Source of the DNA: Rothia sp. SD9660Na | GTDB taxonomy: Bacteria; Actinomycetota; Actinomycetes; Actinomycetales; Micrococcaceae | Reading direction: 5' to 3' | NCBI RefSeq assembly: GCF_030064065.1 | Contig: NZ_CP125946.1 | Span: 620,001 to 684,000 of the forward strand | Length of the DNA stretch: 64,000 nt | Shown here: in pieces, positions 30,890 through 39,985 of the stretch | Layout of the letters: each line of letters starts with the position of its first letter | How positions within the stretch are numbered: position 1 is the stretch's first letter | Position numbers and translations under genes: made by a program | The notes under the pieces: generated by a model | What the model saw: only the letters and a program-made list of their open reading frames with translations | The model's database searches: none | What the model was told of the DNA's origin: nothing

Positions 30890-30900
30890 ATGATGACCCG

Positions 30901-30934
30901 GCCCCGTGCACCTAACTTGCTAGGCACGCGGGGC
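30901..30934 (+). terminator. possible terminator after guaB3
   Basis: Imperfect inverted repeat GCCCCGTGC / GCACGCGGGGC, no T-run. Confidence 0.4.
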
Positions 30935-30977
30935 TGACCTGCTTTCGTCCGCCTACCCCACGCTGAAAAGAGCAAAC

Positions 30978-31925
30978 GTGCTAAAAACCGCCCTGACCCC
31001 CCGCTGGCTCCTTGGCCTGCTCCTGGTGCTGGTGCTGGCTAGCGGTTTTGTGATGCTCAGCAAATGGCAAATTAACGCCTCCACCCTGGGGCAGGTCACC
31101 GCAGATCCGGCTAAGGACGTGGTGCGCCCCTATAGTCAGGTGCTCCAGCCCCACGACCCGCTGAGCATGACCGAGGCCGATACAGTTGTGGAAGCTACCG
31201 GCAGCTACGTGCAGGGCTCCACCTACCTGGTAGAAAACAAGCTCAAAGATGGGGCTCAAGGCTACTGGCTGGTCAGCCTCTTCGTTCCTGACGATAGTCA
31301 GCAGGTAAGCACCAGCCTGGGGGAGGGGCCCCGCGGTATCGTCGTAGCCCGCGCCTGGACCCCTATCGCTGAGATTCCCACTGAACCGACCGGCACCGTG
31401 ACCATCGCGGGGCGCGTTGTGGGTAACGACGCCCCGCTCACCAGCAAGGACGTCAGCGAAGAGAACAGCGGGAAGGACCGGGTGCTTGCCTCCGCCAACT
31501 CCTCCTACTTGACCAATGTCTGGAACGCCGCCCTCTTCAATGGCATCTTGACCCTCGACTCCGAAAGCAGTGGGGCTACCCCGCTCACCGACCAGGGCAC
31601 CATCGCCGATACCGCAACCCTGCTCGATAGCAGCGGCACCCTTCAGCCTATCCACGCTGAGCAGGTCACCGACGAAACCGTTGACTGGCTCAACATCTTC
31701 TACGCCCTTGAGTGGCTGGTCTTCGCAGGCTTTGCCCTCTACCTCTGGTACCGCCTGCTCAAGGACTCGGTCGAAAAGACCACCGACCCCACCCTCTACT
31801 TCGAGTACGAGGGCGAATACTGGGTCGATGAAGAAACCGGCCGCCCCTACTACTGGGACCCGGCAGATCAGGCCTACTACTACTTTGATGATATTCCGGA
31901 CGCCCCCGCCCCACCTGCCCGGTAG
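30978..31925 (+). CDS. SURF1 family protein (cytochrome oxidase assembly)
   Basis: 315-residue membrane protein. One helix near residues 9-29 (WLLGLLLVLVLASGFVMLSKWQ), an external domain with the SURF1 pattern (VEATGSYVQGSTYLVEN, VVARAWTP) and a second helix near 240-260. SURF1 proteins help assemble the aa3-type cytochrome c oxidase. The acidic, Tyr-rich tail (YFEYEGEYWVDEETGRPYYW) is beyond the usual domain. Start GTG behind a purine-rich stretch. Lies between guaB3 and a DUF3817 gene, an order often seen in Micrococcales. Confidence 0.85.
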   Translation: MLKTALTPRWLLGLLLVLVLASGFVMLSKWQINASTLGQVTADPAKDVVRPYSQVLQPHDPLSMTEADTVVEATGSYVQGSTYLVENKLKDGAQGYWLVSLFVPDDSQQVSTSLGEGPRGIVVARAWTPIAEIPTEPTGTVTIAGRVVGNDAPLTSKDVSEENSGKDRVLASANSSYLTNVWNAALFNGILTLDSESSGATPLTDQGTIADTATLLDSSGTLQPIHAEQVTDETVDWLNIFYALEWLVFAGFALYLWYRLLKDSVEKTTDPTLYFEYEGEYWVDEETGRPYYWDPADQAYYYFDDIPDAPAPPAR

Positions 31926-31995
31926 GAGCTAGCTGACCGCAGGCGTCCGCCCACCAGAAACCGACCACCCACACCAGCTAAGGGAGAAACCAGCT

Positions 31996-32547
31996 GTGAG
32001 CGAGAACCCCACCCCGCGCCCCGTCCACCGTACCGACGGTAAGAAAGTTACCCTCGCCGCGGGAACTACCGAAACGAATGCCGCTGGCGGCTTTACCGTG
32101 CGCAAGAAGTTCGGTGGAACCGAATCCCAGATTCGTGGGGCCCTCACCTTTTACAAGTGGTGCGCCTGGATTTCAGGTACCTTCCTGTTGCTGCTCGTTG
32201 CTGAAATGATTAGCCGCTACATCTTCGGCTACGACCTGGTCGCCGGTGGCGTCGACGCCCAAACCGGCGAAACCGTGGCCCTGGGCTGGCTCAATCTTGA
32301 GACCGGTAACCTGCACGGTGGCGTCAACATCTCCACCTGGATTCTGATTGTTCACGGCTGGTTCTATGTGGTCTACCTCTTCTCCTGCTTCCGTCTCTGG
32401 CTGCTCATGCGCTGGGCCCTACCCCAGATGATTGTCATGGCCCTGGGCGGTGTGGTGCCCTTCCTGTCCTTCATTGTGGAGCGCCGCATCTACGCAGAAA
32501 CCCTGGCCCTGCTGGCAGCCAACCCGCAGGCCACCAAACGTTACTAG
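31996..32547 (+). CDS. DUF3817 membrane protein
   Basis: 183 residues, GTG start with GGGAG 10 bases upstream. After a basic N-terminal tail of about 45 residues come three membrane segments: ALTFYKWCAWISGTFLLLLV, ISTWILIVHGWFYVVYLF and PQMIVMALGGVVPFLSFIVE, with the conserved RYIFGYD and VERR pieces. This matches DUF3817, an actinobacterial membrane domain of unknown function, often next to guaA. No catalytic residues recognised. Confidence 0.82.
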   Translation: MSENPTPRPVHRTDGKKVTLAAGTTETNAAGGFTVRKKFGGTESQIRGALTFYKWCAWISGTFLLLLVAEMISRYIFGYDLVAGGVDAQTGETVALGWLNLETGNLHGGVNISTWILIVHGWFYVVYLFSCFRLWLLMRWALPQMIVMALGGVVPFLSFIVERRIYAETLALLAANPQATKRY

Positions 32548-32619
32548 GTCTAGCGCTTCCCTGCACTAGAATAGAACCCAAGGATTACCCTTCAACCCCA
32601 ACCGAAAAGGTATATACCT

Positions 32620-34212
32620 GTGACTACCCACAACCCCATCGAGGAGCTCGAAGAGCGCCCCGTACTGGTCGTTGACTACGGCGCCCAGTACGCGCAGCTC
32701 ATCGCGCGCCGCGTGCGTGAGGCCGGCGTCTACTCTGAGCTGGTTCCTCACACCATGCCCACCGAGAAGATGCTCGCCAAGAACCCGGCTGCAATTATTC
32801 TGTCTGGCGGCCCCTCATCCGTATACGAGGACGGCGCCCCCAAGGGCGACATCGCCATGTTTGAAGCGGGCGTACCCGTCTTCGGTATCTGCTACGGCTT
32901 CCAGGTCATGGCCCAGACCCTCGGCGGTACCGTCGCCAAGACCGGTCTGCGCGAATACGGCGCAACCGACGCCGTGGTCTGTGCAGAGAACTCTTCCTTC
33001 CTGACCGGTACCCCCACAACCCAGAACGTCTGGATGAGCCACGGCGATTCCGTCTCTGAAGCCCCCGCAGGCTTCGAGGTGCTGGCCCAGACCCCCGGTG
33101 CAGCCGTTGCAGCCTTCGTCGATGAGAAGCGCAAGTTCGGTGGCGTGCAGTGGCACCCCGAGGTTAAGCACTCCGACTACGGCCAGGTTGCCCTGGAGAA
33201 CTTCCTCTTCAACGTAGCGGGTCTGAAGAAGACCTGGTCAACCGGCAACATTATCGAAGAGCAGGTCGCTAAGATTCGCGAGCAGGTGGGCGATGACCAG
33301 GTCATCTGCGCCCTGTCCGGTGGCGTTGACTCATCAGTTGCCGCAGCCCTGGTTCATAAGGCTGTGGGCGACCAGCTCACCTGCTTCTTCATCGACCACG
33401 GTCTGCTGCGCGAGGGCGAACGTGAACAGGTTGAGCAGGACTACGCCTCAACCATGGGTATCAAGGTAGTGACCATCGACGAGTCAGAGCGCTTCCTGGG
33501 CGCCCTGGCCGGTATTACCGAGCCCGAAGCTAAGCGTAAGGCTATTGGCCGCGAGTTCATCCGATCCTTCGAAGCTGCCCAGCGCAAGCTGATTGAAGAA
33601 GCCGGTGCTGAAGGTACCGACATCAAGTTCCTGGTGCAGGGTACCCTCTACCCCGATGTTGTTGAATCTGGCGGTGGCGAGGGAGCTGCGAACATCAAGT
33701 CCCATCACAATGTGGGTGGTCTGCCTGATGACCTGCAGTTTGAGCTGGTTGAGCCCCTGCGTACCCTCTTCAAGGACGAGGTTCGCGCCATTGGCCGTGA
33801 GCTGGGTGTTCCCGAGAAGATTGTTGCCCGTCAGCCTTTCCCCGGCCCTGGCCTGGGTATTCGCGTGATTGGTGAGGTCACAAAGCATAACCTGGATATT
33901 CTGCGTGCTGCTGACCTGATTGTGCGCGAGGAACTGACTGCCGCCGGTATGGATGAGGAGATCTGGCAGTGCCCCGTGGTGCTGTTGGCGGACGTCCGTT
34001 CCGTTGGTGTGCAGGGTGATGGCCGTACCTACGGTCACCCGATTGTGCTGCGCCCGGTGTCGTCTGAGGACGCGATGACTGCTGACTGGTCACGCCTGCC
34101 CTATGACCTGTTGGCGAAGATTTCTAACCGGATTACGAATGAGGTTGCTGAGGTGAACCGAGTGGTTCTGGACGTCACCTCAAAGCCTCCGGGAACGATT
34201 GAGTGGGAATAA
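32620..34212 (+). CDS. guaA: GMP synthase (glutamine-hydrolysing)
   Basis: Converts XMP to GMP. 530 residues. The glutaminase domain has [10 protein letters not shown], the nucleophile Cys in [12 protein letters not shown] and the His-Glu pair in GVQWHPEV; the ATP pyrophosphatase domain has the PP-loop [12 protein letters not shown] and HHNVGGLP; the dimerisation domain ends [12 protein letters not shown] start. The TAA stop is itself the first bases of a 12-bp inverted repeat, described separately. Confidence 0.97.
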   Translation: MTTHNPIEELEERPVLVVDYGAQYAQLIARRVREAGVYSELVPHTMPTEKMLAKNPAAIILSGGPSSVYEDGAPKGDIAMFEAGVPVFGICYGFQVMAQTLGGTVAKTGLREYGATDAVVCAENSSFLTGTPTTQNVWMSHGDSVSEAPAGFEVLAQTPGAAVAAFVDEKRKFGGVQWHPEVKHSDYGQVALENFLFNVAGLKKTWSTGNIIEEQVAKIREQVGDDQVICALSGGVDSSVAAALVHKAVGDQLTCFFIDHGLLREGEREQVEQDYASTMGIKVVTIDESERFLGALAGITEPEAKRKAIGREFIRSFEAAQRKLIEEAGAEGTDIKFLVQGTLYPDVVESGGGEGAANIKSHHNVGGLPDDLQFELVEPLRTLFKDEVRAIGRELGVPEKIVARQPFPGPGLGIRVIGEVTKHNLDILRAADLIVREELTAAGMDEEIWQCPVVLLADVRSVGVQGDGRTYGHPIVLRPVSSEDAMTADWSRLPYDLLAKISNRITNEVAEVNRVVLDVTSKPPGTIEWE

Positions 34213-34350
34213 ACCGATTTTTCGTCCCCAGGCGAAATAAAAAATCGGTTTATTCGCCGAGCATAGCGTAGCGGCGAGGCGAGGAGCTTGCGAACGAAGT
34301 GAGCTCCTCGTTTCGTTATTCCGCGAGCCTGCGAGCGGTTATATCGACTT
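34211..34350. repeat. cluster of small inverted repeats abutting guaA
   Basis: Four hairpins in 140 bases with no open gene: AAACCGATTTTT / AAAAATCGGTTT (34211-34222 and 34240-34251, overlapping the guaA stop), CGCCG ... CGGCG, CGAGGAGCT / AGCTCCTCG (34280-34288 and 34302-34310, loop TGCGAACGAAGTG) and CCGC ... GCGG. The loop word TTGCGAA(C)GAAG resembles the loop in the repeat at the end of ispH. The first hairpin could serve as a terminator for guaA. Confidence 0.6.
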
Positions 34351-34397
34351 AGGTTGCATGTCTGCGATACTCGTGTGACCATAGCACCGGCTAAGAG

Positions 34398-34435
34398 AAA
34401 GGCCGCCCTATCAACCAGTAGGGCGGCCTTTTTCG
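34398..34435. terminator. bidirectional terminator
   Basis: Perfect 13-bp inverted repeat AAAGGCCGCCCTA / TAGGGCGGCCTTT with TTTTT on the plus side and A-rich sequence on the left, so it can stop transcription in both directions between guaA and the minus-strand gene. Confidence 0.88.
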
Positions 34436-34439
34436 GTTT

Positions 34440-34920
34440 TTAAAAGCCATAGGCTTTCATCAGGGAATCTGAGAAGGTCACCTGGTAGGGGAGGGCGCGT
34501 AGTTTTGCCTCATCGATATCAATACCACGTTGAGTGGCTGCTTTAACGTACTCTTCCCAGGGGAAATCAACCTGGTTGGGAACATCTGCTTTCACAATAG
34601 TGAGGAGTTCTTGGATAGCTTTGTCTGCCGTTTGCTGCCATTTCCCTGGGGTATTCGGGTTGCCGTGCCAGAAGGAGGTTAGCCCCCCGGTCCATGTCGA
34701 GCTTGATGAGTGAACCGTCTTGGAGTTTGAGGTACTGGCTGATGCTAACACTGATCGTCGGTCTACTGTTCCCTGCTGGCGGGGTGTCGATGTCGCACAT
34801 GATGATGAGTGCTATTACCGGTGTATTTTTGATAATAAGCGGTTTTCTGGTGAGCTCAGACCGCTCTGCGCCCTCAGTCAATAGCGGACGGTAGCGGGGT
34901 GGAAAATCTGGCTTACTCAT
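34440..34920 (-). pseudogene. hypothetical protein gene with a G-run frameshift
   Basis: The minus-strand gene starts at ATG 34920 (MSKPDFPPRYRPLL) and reads well to LIKLDMDRG near residue 80, where a run of six G (34683-34688) shifts the frame. With five G it would continue LTSFWHGNPNTPGKWQQTADKAIQ and end SLMKAYGF at the TAA 34440-34442, giving about 159 residues. No signal peptide or known domain recognised; the C-terminal half looks like a soluble alpha/beta protein. The intact ends and sensible join indicate a recent single-base insertion, phase variation or a base-calling error. Confidence 0.6.
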
Positions 34921-35034
34921 GTTGTGCGCTGACGTTGGCGACCACCTGCAGGATACATTGAGAGGGCGAACCGGTGTCTGTTGAAGTCATGGTTACAGCC
35001 TATCCCATCTTTTCTAAACGTCTTAGAGATTGCC

Positions 35035-35084
35035 GAACAGCCCCCGTCCTTATTCCCACAAAGGGAGCGGACGGGGGGCTGTTC
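35035..35084. terminator. hairpin terminator at the 3' end of the VOC pseudogene
   Basis: Arms GAACAGCCCCCGTCC / GGACGGGGGGCTGTTC (one bulged G) around a loop of about 19 bases; placed just beyond the minus-strand stop at 35103. Confidence 0.6.
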
Positions 35085-35102
35085 TGGTTGTGGGGCTATG
35101 TC

Positions 35103-35409
35103 TTAGCCGCCGAAGGTGAACATCCAGGTGATGCCGTACTTGTCGGTGAGGGAGCCTAAGGTGGCGCCCCAGGGGCTGCGGTGAGGGGTTGGATGTTGGT
35201 TGCGCCGTCGGAGATGCGCAGGTTGAAGCAGCGCTCGGTGATGAGCTCGGCGTGCATAACCAGGTTTTCGTGCTCGGGAGCAACGGGGGCCTGGAATTCC
35301 TTGAGGGTTGCCAGCTGAAGCTCACCGCCGAAAACCTCAGCGTAGAATTCGATGGTTTCTCGGGCGTTACCGGCGAAGGTGAAATAGGGGGGGTGAACGG
35401 GATAGCCAC
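35103..35409 (-). pseudogene. VOC/glyoxalase-like (PhnB-type) protein, frameshifted
   Basis: From GTG 35409 (MAIPFTP) a C7 run (plus-strand G7, 35387-35393) shifts the frame; the next frame gives [28 protein letters not shown] and [18 protein letters not shown], a clear PhnB/VOC pattern. A second frame change near 35168-35190 leads to [23 protein letters not shown] and the TAA 35103-35105. About 30 residues between the NLRISDG strand and the PWG block of normal family members are missing, so there is also an internal deletion. Unlike the one-base changes elsewhere, this loss cannot be repaired by a single indel, so it is a true pseudogene. Confidence 0.72.
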
Positions 35410-35467
35410 GGGTGGCTTTTCTCTAAAGTGATGGAGCGGTTTTAGAATACCACGCCTCACCCCTGAT

Positions 35468-35533
35468 AAGGGGACCTGATTTCTTAAAAGGGACCACGTA
35501 ATATGCGGTCCTTTTTAAGAAATCAGGTCCCTT
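35468..35533. repeat. long near-perfect inverted repeat (hairpin) between VOC remnant and GH13 gene
   Basis: Arms of 27-28 bases (35468-35495 and 35507-35533) with only one substitution and one bulged G, loop ACGTAATATGC. The inner part GGACC/GGTCC followed by TTTTT on the plus strand and CTTTT on the minus strand works as an intrinsic terminator in both directions. The length exceeds normal terminators, so a MITE-like origin is possible. Confidence 0.75.
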
Positions 35534-35549
35534 TGGGCGGGAAACAGGG

Positions 35550-37289
35550 TTAGGCGGCGATACGGTAGATTCGGGCCTCGTAGGGGCGCAGGGTCAGCTC
35601 AGCCTCAGCAGACTGCTCGGTGGCGTCCGCGTAGTTGGACAGCACCACCTGAGCGTCCGCACCCTCCAGCACTTCGTAAGAGCGGGTCAGGACGCCGTCG
35701 GTAAAGTTGGCAACGACCAGCAGCTTCTCGCCCTCCCCGTGGCGCTCGTAGGCGTACATCTCAGAATCTTCGGGGTCCAGGGGCGCGAAAGAAGCGTAGA
35801 CCAGCAGATCCTTGAGCTCGCCCCGGCGCAGGGCTACCAGCTGGCGGTAGTAGTGCCACAGGGAATCCTCACGTTCCACCGCTTCAGCTGCGTTGATCTC
35901 GGTGTAGTTCTCGTTGAGCCCAATCCAGGGGGTGCCACTCGTAAAGCCGGCGCCGGCGTCCGCGCTCCACTGCACCGGGGTGCGAGCGTTGTCGCGGCCC
36001 TTGGCGTAAATCAGAGCCATAGCCTCATCCGAGCTCATACGGTCGTGCTCGGTGACCATATCGGTGTAGAAGTTGATGGAATCCAGGTCCTTATAGTCCT
36101 CAATGGAGTCGAACTGCACGTTGGTCATGCCGAACTCTTCGCCCTGGTAGATGTAGGGGGTGCCCTGCATACCGTGCAGCACAGTGGCCAGCATCTTGCC
36201 GGAGAGCTCCCGGTACTCGGGCGAGTCGTTGCCAAAGCGGGAGACCACGCGGGGCTGGTCATGGTTGTTCCAGTAGAGAGAGCCCCATGCCTTGCCGTCC
36301 AGCTCGGTCTGCCAGGTGTTCAAGATTTCCTTCATCTCCGTCAGCTGCACGGGCTTGCGGGACCACTTGCCCATACCGGTATCGGGATCTGAATCAAGAC
36401 CCATGTGCTCGAAGTGGAAGATCATGTGCAGCTCATCGGTGGTGAAACCGGAGAACTGGACGGCTTCTTCGGGGCCGGTGGCGCTCATCTCGCCCACGGT
36501 CATGCAGTCGTACTTGTCGAAGGTTTCCATGTTGAGCTCGTGCATCCACTCGTGCACCTTGGTGCCGTTGGTGATCACGAAGGGGATAGACGAGGAGTGC
36601 TTTTCAGGGTCGACGCTGGGGTCATCGGGCAGGCCCTCGGGCTTGGAGATGATGTTGATAGCATCCAGGCGGAAGCCATCGACGCCCTTATCGAGCCAGA
36701 AGGTGACCAGGTCAAAGATTTCCTGGCGGACCTTGGGGTTCTCCCAGTTGAGGTCGGGCTGCTTGCGGGAGAACATGTGCAGGTACCACTGGTCGGTAGT
36801 TTCGTCGTATTCCCAGGCCGGGCCGCCGAACTCGCTGCCCCAGTTGTTGGGGGGCAGGGGCTTGCCGTCCTCATCGACGCCCGATGAATCCCGCCAGATG
36901 TAGTAGTCGCGGTAGTCGTTATCGCGTGAGGCCCGGGCCTTTTTAAACCATTCGTGCTCATCGGATGAGTGGTTGACCACCAGGTCCATCAGAATCTTGA
37001 TGCCGAGGGAGTGGGCGGTTTCGAGCATCTGATCGAAGTCGTCCATGGTGCCGAACTCGGGCATAATAGCCCGGTAGTCGCTGATGTCGTAGCCCATATC
37101 ATCGTTGGGGGAGGCGAAGACGGGGGAGAGCCAGATGACGTTGATGCCGAGGTCTGCCAGGTAGGGTAGGCGCTCGGTGATACCGGGGATATCACCGATG
37201 CCGTCGCCGTTGGAGTCGTTGAAGCTGCGCGGCCAAATCTGGTAGACGACCGCTTCCTTCCACCAGGTCTTTCCTGAATTATCTGCCAT
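35550..37289 (-). CDS. GH13 alpha-glucosidase (oligo-1,6-glucosidase-like), copy with Ala next to the nucleophile
   Basis: Cytoplasmic GH13 enzyme splitting glucose from short alpha-glucosides. 579 residues: WWKEAVVYQIWPRSF at the N-terminus, MDLVVNHSSDEH near 101-112, region II GFRLDAINIISK with nucleophile Asp209, the acid/base Glu in VGEMSAT, and NHDQPRVVSRFG with the third carboxylate. No signal peptide. The residue after the nucleophile, known to influence alpha-1,6 against alpha-1,4 preference in this subfamily, is Ala210, unlike Val in the neighbouring copy. Last gene of a minus-strand operon, starting 4 bases after the stop of its paralogue. Confidence 0.9.
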   Translation of the reverse strand: MADNSGKTWWKEAVVYQIWPRSFNDSNGDGIGDIPGITERLPYLADLGINVIWLSPVFASPNDDMGYDISDYRAIMPEFGTMDDFDQMLETAHSLGIKILMDLVVNHSSDEHEWFKKARASRDNDYRDYYIWRDSSGVDEDGKPLPPNNWGSEFGGPAWEYDETTDQWYLHMFSRKQPDLNWENPKVRQEIFDLVTFWLDKGVDGFRLDAINIISKPEGLPDDPSVDPEKHSSSIPFVITNGTKVHEWMHELNMETFDKYDCMTVGEMSATGPEEAVQFSGFTTDELHMIFHFEHMGLDSDPDTGMGKWSRKPVQLTEMKEILNTWQTELDGKAWGSLYWNNHDQPRVVSRFGNDSPEYRELSGKMLATVLHGMQGTPYIYQGEEFGMTNVQFDSIEDYKDLDSINFYTDMVTEHDRMSSDEAMALIYAKGRDNARTPVQWSADAGAGFTSGTPWIGLNENYTEINAAEAVEREDSLWHYYRQLVALRRGELKDLLVYASFAPLDPEDSEMYAYERHGEGEKLLVVANFTDGVLTRSYEVLEGADAQVVLSNYADATEQSAEAELTLRPYEARIYRIAA

Positions 37290-37293
37290 GGGG

Positions 37294-39030
37294 CTAGTCC
37301 CTTTCGTAGAGGTAAATTTTTGCTTCGTAGGGGCGCAGAGTTGCGCCTGCGTCGTTGGTGTAGTTGCTGCTGATGAGGGTGCGCTTACCTGCCGGTTCGG
37401 TGAAGGTACGGGTAAGGACGCCGTCGGTAAAGTTAGCGACGACCAGCAGGGTTTGGCCCTCGGTGGGGCCGGTGCCGTGGCGCAGGTAGGCGTAGACTTC
37501 AGCGTCCTCGGTGGCGGTTACCTCTGCTGAATCGATCAGTTCGTAGACGCCGTTGACCATGATGGGGTGAGTGTGCCGCAGGGTGATGAGGTCGCGGTAG
37601 TGGTAGAAGACCGAGTTCTCATCGGCAAGAGCTGCCTCTGCGTTGATCTCGGTGTAGCGGGGGTTGAGCTTGAGCCAGGGGGTGCCGCTGGTGAAGCCTG
37701 CGTGCTCACCGGCCGTCCATTGCATGGGGGTGCGGGCGTTATCGCGGCCGGAGGCTGAGATGTAGCGCAGCATGGTGTCGTGGTCGACCACGCCTGAGCC
37801 GACCAGCTTGGCGTAGTGGTCGTGGATTTCTAAGTCGTTGTAGTCGGCCAGGTCGGTGAAGAAAACGTTGGTCATACCTAGCTCTTCGCCCTGGTAGATG
37901 TAGGGGGTACCTGCCATACCGTGCAGTACGGTGCCCAGCATCTTGGCTGAGACCACCCGGTACTCAGCAGAATCGTTACCGAAACGGGAGACAGCGCGGG
38001 GCTGGTCGTGGTTGTTCCAGTAGTTGGCGTTCCAGCCCTTACCAGCCAGGTCTACCTGCCACTTGGTGAGAATCCGCTTGAGGTCGTGCAGGTCGAAGCG
38101 CTCGTCGTTCCACTTGCCCAGGGCGGGGTTGGGGTTGGCATCCACGCCCATGTGTTCAAACTGGAAGAGGGTTTGGAGTTCGCCGCGGTCAAAGCCGGTG
38201 TAGAGCAGGCCGTCGGCGGTGGTGACGCCGGGGGCTTCACCCACGGTGATAACGGGGTAATGGGAGAGAACTTCCCGGTTCATCTCAGCTAGGTATTCGT
38301 GCACTCGGGGGCCGTTGGCTGCCATGGTGATGGAGTCGGTGCCGCCCCCGGCTGCTACCTGGGGGTCGTCAGGGTAGGCTGGGTCCTTGGAGATGAGGTT
38401 GATGACGTCCATGCGGAAGCCATCGACGCCCTTATCCAGCCAGAAGCGCATGAGGTCGTAGACTTCGTTGCGCACCACCGGGTTTTCCCAGTTGAGGTCG
38501 GGCTGCTTGGTGGAGAAGAGATGCAGGTAGAACTGCTCGGTGGTCGGTTCCCATTCCCAGACGGAGGGGGAGAAGGCAGCGACCCAGTTGTTGGGCGGGA
38601 TGGGGGTGCCGTCCTCGGTGTAGCCTGCCGGGTCCTTCCAGATGTAGTAGTCGCGGTAGGGGTTGTCCTTGCTGCTCTTGGCCTGCACAAACCAGTCGTG
38701 TTCGTCGGAGGTGTGGTTGACCACCAGATCCATCATGATCTTGATACCGGCGTCGTGGGCGGTTTCAAGCAGCTCATCGAAGTCAGCCATGGTACCGAAT
38801 TCGTTCATGATGTCGCGGTAGTCGCTGATGTCGTAGCCGTTATCATCGTTGGGAGACTTGTAGATGGGCGAGAGCCAGATGACGTCCACCCCGAGCTTTG
38901 CCAGGTAGGGGATTTTCTCGGTGATACCGGGCAAATCCCCGATACCGTCACCGTTGGAATCGTTAAAAGACCGGGGGTAAATCTGGTAGACAACGGGTTC
39001 TTGCCACCACTGGGTTTCGCGTGCCATCAT
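37294..39030 (-). CDS. GH13 alpha-glucosidase (oligo-1,6-glucosidase-like), copy with Val next to the nucleophile
   Basis: 578 residues, paralogue of the downstream gene along its whole length and arranged in tandem, evidently an old duplication. GH13 motifs: DLVVNHTSDEHDW (101-113), GFRMDVINLISK with nucleophile Asp208, acid/base Glu in TVGEAPG, and NHDQPRAVSRFG. Val209 after the nucleophile is the signature associated with alpha-1,6-glucosidases such as isomaltase and dextran glucosidase. ATG 39030 has GGAGC about 5 bases upstream. Probably handles isomaltose-like sugars, while the partner handles other linkages; specificity is inference. Confidence 0.9.
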   Translation of the reverse strand: MMARETQWWQEPVVYQIYPRSFNDSNGDGIGDLPGITEKIPYLAKLGVDVIWLSPIYKSPNDDNGYDISDYRDIMNEFGTMADFDELLETAHDAGIKIMMDLVVNHTSDEHDWFVQAKSSKDNPYRDYYIWKDPAGYTEDGTPIPPNNWVAAFSPSVWEWEPTTEQFYLHLFSTKQPDLNWENPVVRNEVYDLMRFWLDKGVDGFRMDVINLISKDPAYPDDPQVAAGGGTDSITMAANGPRVHEYLAEMNREVLSHYPVITVGEAPGVTTADGLLYTGFDRGELQTLFQFEHMGVDANPNPALGKWNDERFDLHDLKRILTKWQVDLAGKGWNANYWNNHDQPRAVSRFGNDSAEYRVVSAKMLGTVLHGMAGTPYIYQGEELGMTNVFFTDLADYNDLEIHDHYAKLVGSGVVDHDTMLRYISASGRDNARTPMQWTAGEHAGFTSGTPWLKLNPRYTEINAEAALADENSVFYHYRDLITLRHTHPIMVNGVYELIDSAEVTATEDAEVYAYLRHGTGPTEGQTLLVVANFTDGVLTRTFTEPAGKRTLISSNYTNDAGATLRPYEAKIYLYERD

Positions 39031-39049
39031 GTGCTCCTTTGCGGCTTGG

Positions 39050-39880
39050 TTAGATGTCGAGGGTCAGTAACAGACCGGAATGATCTGAGATTGCGGTTTC
39101 ATCGGTGTCGGGGAAGACAACCTCGTGTGTGCGGACGCGTGTGGGACGGTCGGTGAGTACTAGGTCGATACGCAGGGCCTGGGTCAGGTTATCCCAGCCA
39201 TGAATAGATTTATGCACCGTAAATTCGCCGGTAACCTGTTCAGCAACCCGGTAGGTATCGATCCAGCCACGCTCTATCATCAGGTCATAGCCTTCACCCT
39301 GCACCTGGGCAGCATTATTAAAGTCTCCTGCCAGAATAACGGGGGCACCGTCAGCGAGCTGTTTCATCTGTCTCTCTAACTGGGTGAACTCATCAGCAAA
39401 GAGGGCTACCTCGCCGAGTTTCCACCAACTCATATGGGTGCTAGCAACCCAGGCACCCCCGAACTCCTCTCCCAGTTGTACCGCCACGGCAACTCGCCGG
39501 GCCACGTCCTGATCTGTATAGGCAGGAGAAAGATCAACCAGCTTGCAGCCCTTAAAAGGTTGCCTGGTCAAAATAGCTACACCCTCGTCGTAGCGGTCAA
39601 AGCCTAGGTGGGAAACTGACCAGGCCCAGTAGTAGGGGTACCCTAGCTGCTCCAAAAACTGGTTGAGCAGCAGGGCATAGTTATCCTGACGGACGGAGCG
39701 GTCAGCGCCCCCAACAAAGCCGAGCGGGGTATCCACCACGGCGGACTCCACAAACTGGTTGACCTCCTGCAGAGCAACTACATCAACCTGCTCCCGCACA
39801 ATAAACTGAGCCAACTCAAAAATCTTGGGAATCTGGTGCACCTCAAGCCAGCTGTGGGTGTTCAGCGTTAATAGTTTCAT
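39050..39880 (-). CDS. endonuclease/exonuclease/phosphatase (EEP) family hydrolase
   Basis: 276 residues from ATG 39880; a TTG at 39889 in frame would add three residues. EEP fold motifs: MKLLTLNTHSW, VVALQEVNQF with the metal-binding Glu, STHMSWWK, ILAGDFNNAAQ and the terminal AISDHSGLLLTL His. No signal peptide. It leads the operon with the two GH13 genes (20 bases to the next), so it probably hydrolyses a sugar-phosphate or phosphodiester produced in alpha-glucoside use rather than DNA; that is inference. It diverges from the PTS gene. Confidence 0.82.
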   Translation of the reverse strand: MKLLTLNTHSWLEVHQIPKIFELAQFIVREQVDVVALQEVNQFVESAVVDTPLGFVGGADRSVRQDNYALLLNQFLEQLGYPYYWAWSVSHLGFDRYDEGVAILTRQPFKGCKLVDLSPAYTDQDVARRVAVAVQLGEEFGGAWVASTHMSWWKLGEVALFADEFTQLERQMKQLADGAPVILAGDFNNAAQVQGEGYDLMIERGWIDTYRVAEQVTGEFTVHKSIHGWDNLTQALRIDLVLTDRPTRVRTHEVVFPDTDETAISDHSGLLLTLDI

Positions 39881-39985
39881 CGAGTACAAGCGTCACTTTC
39901 ACGGGTCAATGAGGAGAGTCCTACGGCTACCCATCCTAGGTGCGCCCGGCCTGTCTGCCCCCACCAAACCCGGCCCCTAGGCCTC

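Noticed and set aside
35050-35460. Proline/serine-rich 136-residue protein on the minus strand
   Set aside because: It is the wrong frame of the VOC-family remnant; the real family pattern is in the other frames.
36292-36903. Long open frames antisense to the GH13 genes (also 38299-39156)
   Set aside because: No ribosome sites, no recognisable domains, and they mirror high-GC codon bias of the real genes.
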